Of a stretch of 32,754 nucleotides of DNA, positions 21,547 through 30,472 are shown one piece after another; the stretch's first letter is position 1, and each line of letters starts with the position of its first letter. The DNA comes from Sphingomonas sp. Leaf242. Lineage in GTDB: Bacteria; Pseudomonadota; Alphaproteobacteria; Sphingomonadales; Sphingomonadaceae. Location of the stretch: the NCBI RefSeq assembly GCF_001422045.1, contig NZ_LMLW01000010.1, forward strand, positions 1-32,754, written 5' to 3'. The notes below the pieces were generated by a model. The model was not told where the DNA came from. It searched no databases and worked only from the letters and a program-made list of their open reading frames with translations. A program made the translations under genes and the position numbers.

Positions 21547-22323
21547 TCAGGCGAAGATCGCGACGCTCTGCATCTGTTCCGCGACCGGCGTGCCGTCGGC
21601 GTTCCAGATCGCCATCTGCTGGCTCGAACTCCCCTCCCGCGTGTAGTCGGTGGTCGCGCGGAGCAGCCACCAGCCGTCCTGCGTCACCGGCTCCGGCCCG
21701 AGGATGTTGAGCAGCCACGTCATCGAGCTGAGCGGGGCGGGGCCGCCAAGCAGCTTCAGCGCGGCAGGCGGCAGGCAGTCCGCGATCGCGATCAGCTCGA
21801 CCATCGGATCGAGCCCTTCGCGCTCGACCAGACGCGCCCAGCGGAGCCACTCGGCGGGCCCGACGCGGTCGTCGCGGCGGTCGAGCAGGTCGAAGTTGCG
21901 CGAGAACGCGACCGCACTGTGACCGCGGAACGTCTGCGTGTCTGGTTCCGGCATCGGGAAGTCGGGCGCGCTGCCGGTCTGGTAATCGACGCGCGACTCC
22001 ACTGCGCGCATGAACACGAACGTCGCGCGCAGGCCTAGCCCGGCCTCGCTCGCGACGTCGACCTGGACGAACGCCGCGTTGCGCCCGCGCCGCAACCGCT
22101 GCGCCCGGATCGTGATGTCACCCGACAGCGGCCCGATGAACGACACCTGCGCGGACCGCAACGGCGGCAGATCGACGTCGGATTTCTGCGCGGCGTGGAG
22201 TGCCAGCGCCGCGGAGAAGCCGCCATAGGCCGTGCGGCCCTGCGTCCAGTTCTCCGGCACGGTGCCGCGCCAGCCGCCCGAGATCGGCTCGAGCGCGTCG
22301 ATCGCCTGTTTGAGACTGGTCAT
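21547..22323 (-). CDS. Acyl-CoA thioesterase-like protein, double hotdog (258 aa)
   Basis: AGGA lies five bases before the ATG at 22323. The N-terminal hotdog carries NWTQGRTAYGGFSAALALHAA and PLRSAQVSFIGPLSGDITIRAQ, the C-terminal half WLLNILGPEPVTQDGWWLLRATTDYTREGSSSQQMAIWNADGTPVAEQMQSVAIFA, which is the typical TesB/PF13622 ending (GxxxxxQxQxIFA). It would hydrolyse acyl-CoA esters in the cytoplasm. It follows the acyl-CoA synthetase gene on the same strand with the composite repeat between them; together they could set the level of one acyl-CoA. Confidence 0.85.
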   Translation of the reverse strand: MTSLKQAIDALEPISGGWRGTVPENWTQGRTAYGGFSAALALHAAQKSDVDLPPLRSAQVSFIGPLSGDITIRAQRLRRGRNAAFVQVDVASEAGLGLRATFVFMRAVESRVDYQTGSAPDFPMPEPDTQTFRGHSAVAFSRNFDLLDRRDDRVGPAEWLRWARLVEREGLDPMVELIAIADCLPPAALKLLGGPAPLSSMTWLLNILGPEPVTQDGWWLLRATTDYTREGSSSQQMAIWNADGTPVAEQMQSVAIFA

Positions 22324-22341
22324 TATGGTCCTTTCATCCTT

Positions 22342-22424
22342 CGTCATCCTGGGCTCGACCCAGGATCCAGAGCCAAGCATCGGAGCATTCGTGGCTCTGG
22401 ATCCTGACGTTCGTCAGGATGACG
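22342..22424. repeat. Composite palindromic repeat, copy 2 (83 bp)
   Basis: Same outer arms CGTCATCCTG/CAGGATGACG as copy 1, but the inner hairpins are swapped (CTGGGCTCGACCCAG first, CTGACGTTCGTCAG second), so it is inverted relative to copy 1. Its right arm runs into the synthetase gene: the final codons CCG TCA TCC TGA read on the - strand come from it. Confidence 0.92.
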
Positions 22425-24006
22425 GGAGGGAGGCGGCCAACTGATCGCGCAGGTCGCGTTTCAGGACCTTGCCGATCGCGCTGCGGGGGAGTTCGTCCGC
22501 GACATAGAGGGCAGATAGTCGCTGCGTTTTGCCGACTTGTGCGTTTACCCAGCTTAGGATCGCGGACGGATCCTCCGTCGCACCGCCACGCGGCACGTAG
22601 AATCCCACCGGTGTTTCGCCCCACGCCTCCGACGGAACGCCGATCACCGCGCAGTCCGCCACCGCGGGATGCTGGGCGAGCACCGCCTCCAGGTCCGACG
22701 GATAGATGTTGAACCCGCCCGAGATGATAAGGTCCTTCTTCCGGTCCATCAGCGTGAGAAACCCGTCCTCGTCGAACCGGCCGACATCGCCGTGGCGGAT
22801 GTAGCGGTTGCCGTCCGCGTCATGCCATTCGGCGTCGCGGGTCGCCTCGATGCGCCCGTGATAACCGTTCATCATCGCCGGGCTGCGGCCGACGACCTCG
22901 CCCATTTCGCCTGGCGCGACCTCGCTGCCGTCATCGTCGATCAGGCGGATCTCGTGCCCCGGCATCGGCTGGCCGACGGTGTGGAGCTTGGTCGGGTTCG
23001 CGGTCGCGTTCAGCGCGCAACTCGCGCCGCCCTCGGTCATGCCGTAGAATTCGACGAGCACGCCCGGCCAGCGCGCGACCACGTCGGCCTTCAGCGTCGC
23101 GGAGAACGGCGCGCTGGTGCTGGTCTTGAAACGGAACGCCGACAGGTCGAAGGCGTCGAAATCGGGCAGCGCCATGATCCGCTGATATTGTACCGGGACC
23201 AGCATCGTGTGCGTCGCATGATAGCGCTGCGCGAGTTCGAGATAGGCGCGCGCGTCGAACTTGCCCATCAGCACCACAGTGCCGCCCCAGCCGAGCGTCG
23301 GCAGGAAACTGACGAGCGTCGTGTTAGAATAGAGCGGGGTGGCGATCATCGTCACGGCGGTGTCGAACCCCGCGGCGGTGTTTCGCGAGATATGCGCCCA
23401 GCGCATCGCGTGGCTCTGGACGATGCCCTTCGGCGTGCCGGTGGTACCGGAGGAATAGATGATGTTGAACGGGTCTTCGGGCGAAATATTGACCGGGATT
23501 GGCTGGGCGCCATCGGGAGCGAGCCAGTCATCGAAAGCCTGAAAAGCTTGTTCCCCCGCGAAGGCGGGGGCCCAGCCTCGGCCCCCGCCTTCGCGGGGGA
23601 ACAAGACCACGCGGGCTACAAGTTGTTGCCCTTCCAAAGCTCGCGCGTTCTCCGCATCGAGGAACACGATCGGCGCGCCACTATCCGCAATCATCGCCGC
23701 GATCGCCGCCGGCGTAGCGGATGGCGCGATCGGCGTTGCGGCGCACCCTGCGCGTACCGAACCCAGGAAAGCCGCCGCATAGTCGGTCGTCGGCGCCGCG
23801 ACGATCGCGACCGCCGTCCCCGGCGCCACCCCGTCGCGCTGCAACGCCGCCGCGACCCGGTCCATCATCGCGTCCAGCGTCCGATAGTCGATGCTGCCCT
23901 GCGCGTCGGCCACCGCGGTACGATCCCCCCGTTCGAGCACGTGCGCACGGATCAGATCGGGCAGGGTGGCAAAGCCGGTGGCGAGCATGTCTGAGGCGGT
24001 CGTCAT
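22414..24006 (-). CDS. AMP-forming acyl-CoA synthetase (530 aa) with in-frame palindrome insert
   Basis: ANL-superfamily enzyme that activates a carboxylic acid with ATP and loads it on CoA. Motifs: the phosphate loop YSSGTTGTPKGI, FYGMTEGG, the GDVGRFDEDGFLTLMDRKKD hinge and the catalytic Lys near SAIGKVLKRDLRDQL at the C-terminus. Residues about 134-154 (LFPREGGGRGWAPAFAGEQ) are the translation of a perfect 59-bp palindrome and are not expected in the family; they fall in a loop of the N-terminal domain, so the enzyme may still work. The stop codon comes from repeat copy 2. Substrate unknown; the neighbour is a thioesterase. Confidence 0.9.
   Translation of the reverse strand: MTTASDMLATGFATLPDLIRAHVLERGDRTAVADAQGSIDYRTLDAMMDRVAAALQRDGVAPGTAVAIVAAPTTDYAAAFLGSVRAGCAATPIAPSATPAAIAAMIADSGAPIVFLDAENARALEGQQLVARVVLFPREGGGRGWAPAFAGEQAFQAFDDWLAPDGAQPIPVNISPEDPFNIIYSSGTTGTPKGIVQSHAMRWAHISRNTAAGFDTAVTMIATPLYSNTTLVSFLPTLGWGGTVVLMGKFDARAYLELAQRYHATHTMLVPVQYQRIMALPDFDAFDLSAFRFKTSTSAPFSATLKADVVARWPGVLVEFYGMTEGGASCALNATANPTKLHTVGQPMPGHEIRLIDDDGSEVAPGEMGEVVGRSPAMMNGYHGRIEATRDAEWHDADGNRYIRHGDVGRFDEDGFLTLMDRKKDLIISGGFNIYPSDLEAVLAQHPAVADCAVIGVPSEAWGETPVGFYVPRGGATEDPSAILSWVNAQVGKTQRLSALYVADELPRSAIGKVLKRDLRDQLAASLPSS
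23547..23605. repeat. Perfect 25-bp inverted repeat inserted in the synthetase gene
   Basis: Arms 23547-23571 and 23581-23605 are exact complements around a 9-base loop (CCAGCCTCG). The arm reads CTTGTTCCCCCGCGAAGGCG then GGGGC. This is the TTCCCCCGCGAAGGCGGGGG type of dispersed palindrome common in sphingomonads, normally intergenic. Confidence 0.95.
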
Positions 24007-24073
24007 CCGCGCATCGCTAGGCGAACGCGTCCGGCAATGCCATACGGTATATTCGAAAACCGGACTCGAGGAG

Positions 24074-24694
24074 ATGCCGTTGCTGTTCTACGATAGCGCG
24101 CTGCCAGCGCCCAACCCGCGCCGCGTCCGCATATTCCTCGCCGAAAAGCATGTCCGCGTACCGATGGCGCAGATTTCGATCCCCAAGGCCGAACACAAGG
24201 CGGAAGCGTTCCTGTCGGTCAATGCGCTCGGCCAGACGCCCGCGCTCGCGTTCGACGATGGCCGCGTGCTGACCGAGAGTGTTGCGATCTGCCGCTATTT
24301 CGAGTTGCTGCACCCCGAACCGCCGATGTTCGGGCACGGTGCGCACAACATCGCCGAGATCGACATGTGGACGCGGCGGATCGAATTGCGGCTGATGACT
24401 CCGCTGTCGATGGTGTGGCTGCACACGCATCCCTGGACCGCGCGCATCGTCCAGCCGCAATATACCGACTTCGGCGAGAGCCAGCGTCCGCGCGTGCTGG
24501 CGGCGATGGCGGAGTTCGATCACGCGCTCGACGGTCGCGACTGGCTCGACGGCGAACGCTATACGATCGCCGACATCGTTCTGCTCACGACGATCGACTT
24601 CGCCAAGTTCGTCGGCATCGCGATGCCCGACGAACTGGCGCACCTGAAGGCCTGGCATGCGCGTGCGTCGGCGCGCCCCAGTGCGAGTGCGTAG
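24074..24694 (+). CDS. Glutathione S-transferase family protein (206 aa)
   Basis: The thioredoxin-like N-domain reads LLFYDSALPAPNPRRVRIFLAEKHV, with NALGQTPALAFDDGRVLTESVAICRYFE carrying the cis-Pro and the glutathione-binding Glu-Ser. The helical C-domain has WLDGERYTIADIVLLTTIDFAKFVGI, with the N-capping box TIADI. GAGGAG abuts the ATG, a short spacing. It would conjugate or transfer glutathione to an electrophile in the cytoplasm. It is divergent from the synthetase gene with only 67 bases between starts. Confidence 0.88.
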   Translation: MPLLFYDSALPAPNPRRVRIFLAEKHVRVPMAQISIPKAEHKAEAFLSVNALGQTPALAFDDGRVLTESVAICRYFELLHPEPPMFGHGAHNIAEIDMWTRRIELRLMTPLSMVWLHTHPWTARIVQPQYTDFGESQRPRVLAAMAEFDHALDGRDWLDGERYTIADIVLLTTIDFAKFVGIAMPDELAHLKAWHARASARPSASA

Positions 24695-24801
24695 AGCTAT
24701 CTTGATGCGAACAGGCTGGATTAACCAACTCGTTTGACGAGATCGCAGTCATCGCGACCTAAAACCCCCGGCAGGCTGATTGCACAGTTCGGGGAGCATC
24801 G

Positions 24802-25548
24802 ATGAAAGCGGCGTTACTAATCGGAGCGATCTGCGCGCTGTCGACGGCGGCATTGGCTGAAGATGTGCGGCCCGGTATCGCGTCTGTGGCGGTCGCCCCG
24901 GTTTCACAGATCGTCGTGCCCGCGCATACCGAGATGATGTTGCGGCTGGACGAGGAAATCGGCTCCGACCGCGCCCGCGTCGGCCAACCGGTCGCCCTCT
25001 CGGTGGCGCGCGATGTCATCGTCGACGGTCTGGTGGTGATCCCACGCGGCACCGCGGGAACGGGCGCCGTGACCTATCGCACCGGCAAGGGCGCGTTCGG
25101 CAAATCGGGCAAGGTCGACATCGAGCTAAGGTCGATCGACGTCGGGGGGCGCATGGTCCCGGTGGTCGGTCGCTATCACGCCGCAGGCGACGGCCGGACC
25201 GGCGAGACGATCGGTACGATCCTGATCGGCGGGGTCGTCGCCGGCGCGTTCGTCACGGGTCATCACGCGATCTTCGAGGAAGGCCGCGAGTTCACCGCCT
25301 TTACCGGCGCCGCGACTCCGATTGCCCGCCCGACCGTTCGGATGGCGCGGTTCGTTCCGCCCGTCACGACGTCCGCTATGCGCAACGCGATGTTCGAGCG
25401 AGTGGGGTCGAACGGACCGCTATTCGGGGATGCTGCTCCCAGAGTCGCGCCCGCCTACGTCGCCTATGGAACCTTGGCGCAGCGTCTCGCTGCCGCGCAA
25501 CCCGTCCGTGGCGGTGATCCGCGTCTGGGGTGGACGATCAGCGACTGA
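24802..25548 (+). CDS. Exported hypothetical protein, beta-rich (248 aa)
   Basis: GGAG at 24793-24796 sits five bases before the ATG. Signal peptide MKAALLIGAICALSTAALA. The main domain reads VVPAHTEMMLRLDEEIGSDR, ARVGQPVALSVARDVIVDGLVVIPRGTAGTGAVTYRTGKGAFGKSGK, a pattern seen in many uncharacterised exported proteins where a VxxGTxVxLRL opening is followed by a DVxVDGxVVIPxGT turn. A hydrophobic Gly-rich segment (TIGTILIGGVVAGAFVTG, about residues 133-150) could touch the membrane. Function unknown. Stands alone, followed by a long non-coding gap. Confidence 0.75.
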   Translation: MKAALLIGAICALSTAALAEDVRPGIASVAVAPVSQIVVPAHTEMMLRLDEEIGSDRARVGQPVALSVARDVIVDGLVVIPRGTAGTGAVTYRTGKGAFGKSGKVDIELRSIDVGGRMVPVVGRYHAAGDGRTGETIGTILIGGVVAGAFVTGHHAIFEEGREFTAFTGAATPIARPTVRMARFVPPVTTSAMRNAMFERVGSNGPLFGDAAPRVAPAYVAYGTLAQRLAAAQPVRGGDPRLGWTISD

Positions 25549-25940
25549 CGAGCCGGCATGCGTCCGGCACGATGCGATCGGTCTGGCCCTTGTGCGAAAA
25601 GATCCTTTGCAATCCCGGTTTTCTGTGCGAGGGAGCCGCATACCCGGTATTCAGATTGCCCGGACGCTCCGCTCCATCGCCGATGGACCGACGAGCCCGG
25701 CCACGAGGTTGGAGAGGGGATAAGGCGGAAGAGCGATCCACGGAGGTCGCATCTTCCGCCGTCCTTCTTCTCATTCCACCGGTTCAACCCAGGCGCGTCA
25801 AAAACCCTGCCCTCGGCGCGCGCTTCAGCCGATTTGCGCGTGCCGTGGTGGTCGCTAGCCGCGCTATGATGCAGGTTTAGCTTGTCTGGTACGCGACCAA
25901 TGCCTTAGCCTCGGGCAATATTCGATGTCGAGGTATCGTA
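25549..25940. other. Non-coding interval between exported protein and MFS gene
   Basis: About 390 bases with no convincing gene on either strand. The only structures seen are the hairpin at 25724-25760 and, at the far end, the promoter region presumed for the MFS gene, where GAGG at 25930-25933 serves as ribosome site. Confidence 0.6.
25724..25760 (+). terminator. Possible Rho-independent terminator
   Basis: GGCGGAAGA at 25724-25732 pairs with TCTTCCGCC at 25752-25760 across 19 bases, followed by GTCCTTCTTCTCATT, a pyrimidine-rich but broken T-tract. It is about 175 bases past the stop of the exported protein gene, which is far, so the assignment is tentative. Confidence 0.4.
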
Positions 25941-27242
25941 ATGGCAGTAGCGTATCAGTCCCATCCCGAGATCGCCGACACGCTGGCGATGGAGCGACGG
26001 GGCCTGACGCTCGCGCTGCTCACCTTCACCTATTTCTTCAGTTACATGGACCGCCAGATCCTCGCCATCCTGCTCGAGCGGATCAAGGCGGACCTGGTGC
26101 TGACCGATACGCAGCTCGGGTTGCTGTCCGGACTCGTGTTCGCGATCTTCTATGCGACGCTCGGCATTCCGGTCGCGCGACTCGCGGATCGGACCAGCCG
26201 GCGGAACATCATCGCCGCCAGCCTGACGATCTGGAGCGCGATGACCGCGCTGTGCGGGCTCGCGCAGAACTTCACGCAGCTGATGCTCTTCCGGATCGGC
26301 GTCGGCATCGGCGAGGCGGGGTCGAGCCCGCCCAGCCATTCGATCATCGCCGATCTGTATCCGCCCGAGAAACGCGCGAGCGCGATGGCGGTGTATTCGC
26401 TCGGCGTGGTGCTCGGCGCAGGGTTCGGCACGCTGATCGGCGGGGTCGTCGCGCACTCGTATGGCTGGCGGATCGCGATGATGACAGTCGGCCTGCCGGG
26501 GATCGCGCTTGCTGTCCTCGTTCGCCTGTTCATGGTCGAGCCGCGCCGCGGCCTGTCCGATGCCGCCCGCGCGGTGGCGGCGCCGATGCCGAGCGTCGCG
26601 CAAGGGTTTGCGTCGATGTGGGCGAGTGCCCCGGCGCGGCATCTGGTGGTCGGCGTCACGCTGACGTCGATGATCGGTTACGCGCTGACCGGTTGGGGGC
26701 CGAGCTACATCCAGCGCTCGCTCGGGATCTCGATGCTCGACATCTCGCGGTATATCGCGCTGCCGGGGGCGCTGTTCGGTGCGGTCTCCGCGCTGGCGGG
26801 CGGCAAGATCGCTGACATGCTCGCCAAGCGTCATGGGCTCCACGTCCAAGCCTGGGTGGTGCTGGTGATGAAGGGCCTGTCGCTCCCGTTCGCGCTCGCC
26901 TTCTACCTGATCGACGCGCCGGTGATTGCGATCGGCAGCTATTTCGTGTCGCTGATCTTTGCGAACTCGTATCTGGGGCCGAGCTTCGCGCTGATCCAGC
27001 ATCTCGCGCCGTTGCAGATTCGTGCGATGTGGGCGGCGATCACGCTGCTGGTCATCAATCTGGTCGGACTGGGGCTCGGACCGACGATGGTCGGCTGGCT
27101 GAGCGACCTGCTGAAGCCTGGGTTTGGCGAGGACTCGCTGCGGTATGCGCTGATCATCATCGTGCTGATGACGCCGTGGGCGCTGTTCCACTATTGGCGC
27201 GCCGGGGTTCTGCTGAAGCGCGCGGAGGACGCTGCGAGGTAG
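25941..27242 (+). CDS. Spinster-like MFS transporter (433 aa)
   Basis: GAGG at 25930-25933 supports the ATG. Twelve hydrophobic segments; the family mark is FSYMDRQILAILLERIKADL in helix 1, GIPVARLADRTSRRNIIA between helices 2 and 3, and GIGEAGSSPPSHSIIADLYPPEKRASAMAVYSLG in helices 4-5. This Spns-type subgroup is frequent in sphingomonads, often near catabolic genes. The substrate is not known. It converges on the STAS-like gene with an 11-base gap. Confidence 0.87.
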   Translation: MAVAYQSHPEIADTLAMERRGLTLALLTFTYFFSYMDRQILAILLERIKADLVLTDTQLGLLSGLVFAIFYATLGIPVARLADRTSRRNIIAASLTIWSAMTALCGLAQNFTQLMLFRIGVGIGEAGSSPPSHSIIADLYPPEKRASAMAVYSLGVVLGAGFGTLIGGVVAHSYGWRIAMMTVGLPGIALAVLVRLFMVEPRRGLSDAARAVAAPMPSVAQGFASMWASAPARHLVVGVTLTSMIGYALTGWGPSYIQRSLGISMLDISRYIALPGALFGAVSALAGGKIADMLAKRHGLHVQAWVVLVMKGLSLPFALAFYLIDAPVIAIGSYFVSLIFANSYLGPSFALIQHLAPLQIRAMWAAITLLVINLVGLGLGPTMVGWLSDLLKPGFGEDSLRYALIIIVLMTPWALFHYWRAGVLLKRAEDAAR

Positions 27243-27253
27243 CCGCTTCTTCG

Positions 27254-27658
27254 TCAGGCCGGCCGAGAGGCCGCGGCCGCGGTCGGGTGGGCCAACGCAT
27301 CCGCCAACAACCACGTCATCGCACTTGTCCGGTCATCGAACACCGCCATGTCGTCGCGCACCGCGACGATCCGCTTCACCTGCAGCCGCGCGAGCTTGCC
27401 GTCGGTGAACAAGGCGACTTTCCGCGATTTCAGCGGGATGGTCAAAGCCACGCGCTGGAGCATCGCCACCACCTCCTGGGGCTGGATCGCGGACCGCGAG
27501 AAATTGCCCAGCAGCATGTGACGCTTGCCGGTCGCCAGCACCCGCCGTGCCTCGCCATCCAGGTCGCGCAGGAAGCCCTCGACATGCGGGATCGTCCAGA
27601 ATCCGGACGCTTCGACCTCGATGATGCCGGTGTCGAGATCGGTCGTGATCGTGTGCAT
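27254..27658 (-). CDS. STAS/SpoIIAA-like small protein (134 aa)
   Basis: No signal or membrane segment. The order of strands and helices (TGIIEVEASGFWTIPHVEGFLRDL, KRHMLLGNFSRSAI, KVALFTDGKLARLQVKRI, DDMAVFDDRTSAMTWLLA) fits a STAS or SpoIIAA-like fold, and the closing FDDRTSAMTWL is typical of that group. No phosphorylatable Ser is placed with confidence. Function is unknown; it may bind a lipid or a partner protein. It lies downstream of the tandem TetR gene on the same strand, with a hairpin between them. Confidence 0.6.
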   Translation of the reverse strand: MHTITTDLDTGIIEVEASGFWTIPHVEGFLRDLDGEARRVLATGKRHMLLGNFSRSAIQPQEVVAMLQRVALTIPLKSRKVALFTDGKLARLQVKRIVAVRDDMAVFDDRTSAMTWLLADALAHPTAAAASRPA

Positions 27659-27733
27659 GACGCCCTCCGTGGAGGTGTCGGAATCGGCCGCTCGGCGTTA
27701 ACGACGCGTAACCAAACCGTTACGAGTGCGATT

Positions 27734-27759
27734 GTCGCCGACTATGTCGTAGTGGCGAC
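27734..27759 (-). terminator. Hairpin downstream of the tandem TetR gene
   Basis: GTCGCC (27734-27739) with ACTA, and TAGT with GGCGAC (27754-27759), form a ten-pair stem with one bulged G and a TGTCG loop, just past the stop of the TetR gene on its strand. No T-run follows, so termination would be weak or Rho-assisted. Confidence 0.4.
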
Positions 27760-27764
27760 TGGCG

Positions 27765-29009
27765 TCAGGCCTTCGCCATCCGATCGTCGAACAGGCCGAA
27801 CATCAACGTCGAGGCGTACATCGCGATCGCCCGCTCGCGCGGCATCGTCGACGCCCATTTGCGCATGTCGAACGCCGCGTTCTGGAGCGCCATCAACGCC
27901 TGTGCGGCAATCAGCGCATCGACCGCGCGGATCGAGCCTTCGCCGATCCCGTCCATCATCATGCCGGCATAGCGTCGTGCGATGCCGTTCGAGCGATCGA
28001 CCATCGCGTTGCGGACGCCGACCGGCAGGCCGCTCAGCGCCGTGGTACGCAGCAACGGCCCGCGCTCGGCGAACTGCACGTCGAGCAAGGTCGCGACGGT
28101 GCTCGACAATTTGTGCCAGTAGCTCCCGCCTTCGGCTTCGCCACGGCTCTGCGCATCGGCGATCGTGTCGAAGCTGCGGCGGTAGCACGCAATGACGAGG
28201 TCGTCCTTCGCATCGAGATGGTGGTAGAAGCTGCCCTTGGTCACGTTCAACTCGGAGGCGATCTTCTGCACCGAGGCGCCGCGATAGCCGAGTTCGTTGA
28301 TCAAGCGCGTCGCGGCGAGCAGGAACGCCTCTCGGCCCGGCTCCGCCTCGTCATGGCTGAGATCGAGCAGGGTAGGCGACCATTTGGCGTTCTTGCCCGC
28401 GATGCCGTGTGCGAACACGTCCATCAGCCGTTCCTCGACCCGGCCGTACTGGTCAGGCTCGTACCGCGTCAGCCAGATCGGCAGCCAGAACGTGTTTTCC
28501 AGCAGCACATGCGCGCGTGCGCCGTTGAGATCGGTCTGCGCGCGCGACGAAGTCGGGCCCCACAACAGGCGCGTCCGGCGGAACACCTCGCGCCAGCCCG
28601 CCATCAGGCGGCCGCGCATCGGCTCTTCGGTCGCGCGCAGATCGGACAGGACCGCGAACGCCTTCTCCTCGCCGCGCTGGATCCGCCCGAGCCGGTCCAT
28701 GTTGAGCGCGAGATAGCGCCGAACGCGGTCCTCCGGCGTTGCCTCTTCCGCCGCGACGTCGAGCATCGCGATCAGCGATTCGAGCGTGTTCTCGAACGCT
28801 GCCGCCGCGAGGTCTTCCTTGCGCTTGAAATAATAGGTAACGCTCGTCGTGTTGAGCCCGACGCGCCGCGCCACGTCCGCGAACGTCATGCCCTTGGCAC
28901 TCTGTTCGTTGATCGCTTCTGCCGCCGCGGCGAGGATCGCGTCACGCTTCGCACGGAAGCGCTTGGTCCCCTGTTCGCTCTCGTCGCTGGCCTCTGCCGG
29001 AACCTTCAT
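27765..29009 (-). CDS. Tandem TetR-family regulator with two HTH units (414 aa)
   Basis: Two full TetR-like proteins are joined head to tail. The first HTH is at residues 42-67 (TFADVARRVGLNTTSVTYYF then KRKEDL), the second at 246-271 (SVQKIASELNVTKGSFYHHL then DAKDDL), each followed by about 150 residues of helical ligand-binding domain. Normal TetR proteins are about 200 residues and dimerise, so this chain could act as a pseudo-dimer with two different half-site specificities. AGGG precedes the ATG at 29009. It is divergent from the acyl-CoA dehydrogenase cluster, its probable target, with an acyl-CoA as plausible ligand. Confidence 0.9.
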   Translation of the reverse strand: MKVPAEASDESEQGTKRFRAKRDAILAAAAEAINEQSAKGMTFADVARRVGLNTTSVTYYFKRKEDLAAAAFENTLESLIAMLDVAAEEATPEDRVRRYLALNMDRLGRIQRGEEKAFAVLSDLRATEEPMRGRLMAGWREVFRRTRLLWGPTSSRAQTDLNGARAHVLLENTFWLPIWLTRYEPDQYGRVEERLMDVFAHGIAGKNAKWSPTLLDLSHDEAEPGREAFLLAATRLINELGYRGASVQKIASELNVTKGSFYHHLDAKDDLVIACYRRSFDTIADAQSRGEAEGGSYWHKLSSTVATLLDVQFAERGPLLRTTALSGLPVGVRNAMVDRSNGIARRYAGMMMDGIGEGSIRAVDALIAAQALMALQNAAFDMRKWASTMPRERAIAMYASTLMFGLFDDRMAKA

Positions 29010-29106
29010 CGAAACACCCTAACAGCTTCGATTTGAAGATACAGTGTTTTTTAGGCGGTTTCAGGGCGGACTTGAAAACATGCTTTCCGGGGCCCTCCAC
29101 ACGCTT

Positions 29107-29122
29107 TACCGAATGTGCGGTA
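29107..29122. promoter_or_regulatory. Candidate TetR operator palindrome
   Basis: TACCGAATGTGCGGTA is a 5-6-5 perfect inverted repeat lying 44 bases before the dehydrogenase ATG in the divergent intergenic region 29010-29165. Size and place fit a TetR-family operator, but the half-sites are short. Confidence 0.35.
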
Positions 29123-29165
29123 TGGTCTAACCCGCCACAAAAGCGATGACGAACGGAGAGCCCGC

Positions 29166-30449
29166 ATGGATTTTACGCTGAGCGAACGAGAGACGTATTT
29201 CCGGGATCGGGTCCGGGATTTCATCGACCAGAATATCCGCCCGCGGCAAGCCGATTACGACCAGCAGGCGCATGAGGGCGAGCGCTGGAAGGTGATTCCG
29301 GTGATCGAGGAGATGAAGGAGAAGGCCAAGGCCGCGGGCTTGTGGAATTTCTTCATGCCGCCGCATTCGGGCCAGACTCACGTCGACGATTCGTTCGCGT
29401 TCGAAGGCACGCAGCTCACCAATCTCGAATATGCGTTATGCGCGGAGGAGATGGGGAAGGTCGCTTGGGCGAGCGAGTGCTTCAACTGTTCGGCGCCCGA
29501 TACCGGCAACATGGAGGTGTTTCACCGCTATGGCACGCGCGAGCAGAAGGAGGCGTATCTCGGCCCGCTGATGCGCGGCGATATCCGCTCCGCGTTCCTG
29601 ATGACCGAGCCCGCGGTGGCGTCGTCGGACGCGACCAACATCGAGACGTCGATGGTCCGCGATGGCGATCACTACGTCATCAACGGCACCAAATGGTGGT
29701 CGTCGGGCGTCGGTGATCCGCGCTGCAAGATCGCGATCGTGATGGGCAAGACGAGCTTCGAGGGATCGCGGCACCAGCAGCAGAGCCAGATCCTCGTGCC
29801 GATGGACACGCCCGGCGTGACGATCAAGCGCATGCTCTCCGTCTATGGCTATGACCACGCGCCGCATGGGCATGGCGAAGTGGTGCTGGAGAACGTCCGG
29901 GTGCCGGTCGAGAACGTGCTGCTCGGTGAGGGGCGCGGGTTCGAGATCGCGCAGGGGAGGCTCGGGCCGGGTCGTATCCATCACTGCATGCGGACCATCG
30001 GTGTCGCCGAGACCGCGATCGAGGCGATGGCGCGGCGACTGCTCGACCGGGTCGCGTTCGGCAAGCGGATCGCCGACTTCTCGGTGTGGGAGGAGCGGAT
30101 CGCGACCGCGCGGATCGACATCGAGATGACTCGTTTGCTCTGCCTCAAGGCGGCGGACATGATGGACAAGGCCGGCAACAAGTCCGCGCAGATCGAGATC
30201 TCGATGATCAAGGTCGCCGCGCCGAACATGGCGTTGCGGATTTTGGACGATGCGATCCAGGCGCATGGCGGCGGCGGCGTGTCGGGCGATTTCCGGTTGG
30301 CGCACGACTGGGCGGCGATGCGGACGCTCCGGTTCGCGGACGGCCCGGACGAGGTCCACAACCGCTCGATCGCGCGCAACGAGTTCGGGAAATACGGCGA
30401 CTTCCGCAAGGGCGGCGTGTCGAGCGGGGATGTCGGGGTGAGCCGATAA
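29166..30449 (+). CDS. Acyl-CoA dehydrogenase, ACAD10/11-like (427 aa)
   Basis: GGAG near 29155 precedes the ATG at 29166; upstream in-frame codons are intergenic. The FAD enzyme fold is shown by [44 protein letters not shown], the [18 protein letters not shown] strand, [21 protein letters not shown] and the closing [19 protein letters not shown] with [14 protein letters not shown]. The [11 protein letters not shown] and [10 protein letters not shown] blocks are marks of the ACAD10/ACAD11 branch, whose partner domain is an APH-type kinase. That kinase is encoded two genes downstream. Likely role: elimination or oxidation step on a 4-phosphoacyl-CoA. Confidence 0.88.
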   Translation: MDFTLSERETYFRDRVRDFIDQNIRPRQADYDQQAHEGERWKVIPVIEEMKEKAKAAGLWNFFMPPHSGQTHVDDSFAFEGTQLTNLEYALCAEEMGKVAWASECFNCSAPDTGNMEVFHRYGTREQKEAYLGPLMRGDIRSAFLMTEPAVASSDATNIETSMVRDGDHYVINGTKWWSSGVGDPRCKIAIVMGKTSFEGSRHQQQSQILVPMDTPGVTIKRMLSVYGYDHAPHGHGEVVLENVRVPVENVLLGEGRGFEIAQGRLGPGRIHHCMRTIGVAETAIEAMARRLLDRVAFGKRIADFSVWEERIATARIDIEMTRLLCLKAADMMDKAGNKSAQIEISMIKVAAPNMALRILDDAIQAHGGGGVSGDFRLAHDWAAMRTLRFADGPDEVHNRSIARNEFGKYGDFRKGGVSSGDVGVSR

Positions 30450-30472
30450 ACCCCCGTTCGTCCTTCTTTCTT

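Noticed and set aside
22669..23994. 441-codon + strand frame opposite the acyl-CoA synthetase
   Set aside because: Antisense shadow; the synthetase motifs on the - strand are complete.
25905..27314. 469-codon - strand frame opposite the MFS transporter
   Set aside because: Charge-dense antisense reading with no hydrophobic core; the + strand has twelve membrane segments.
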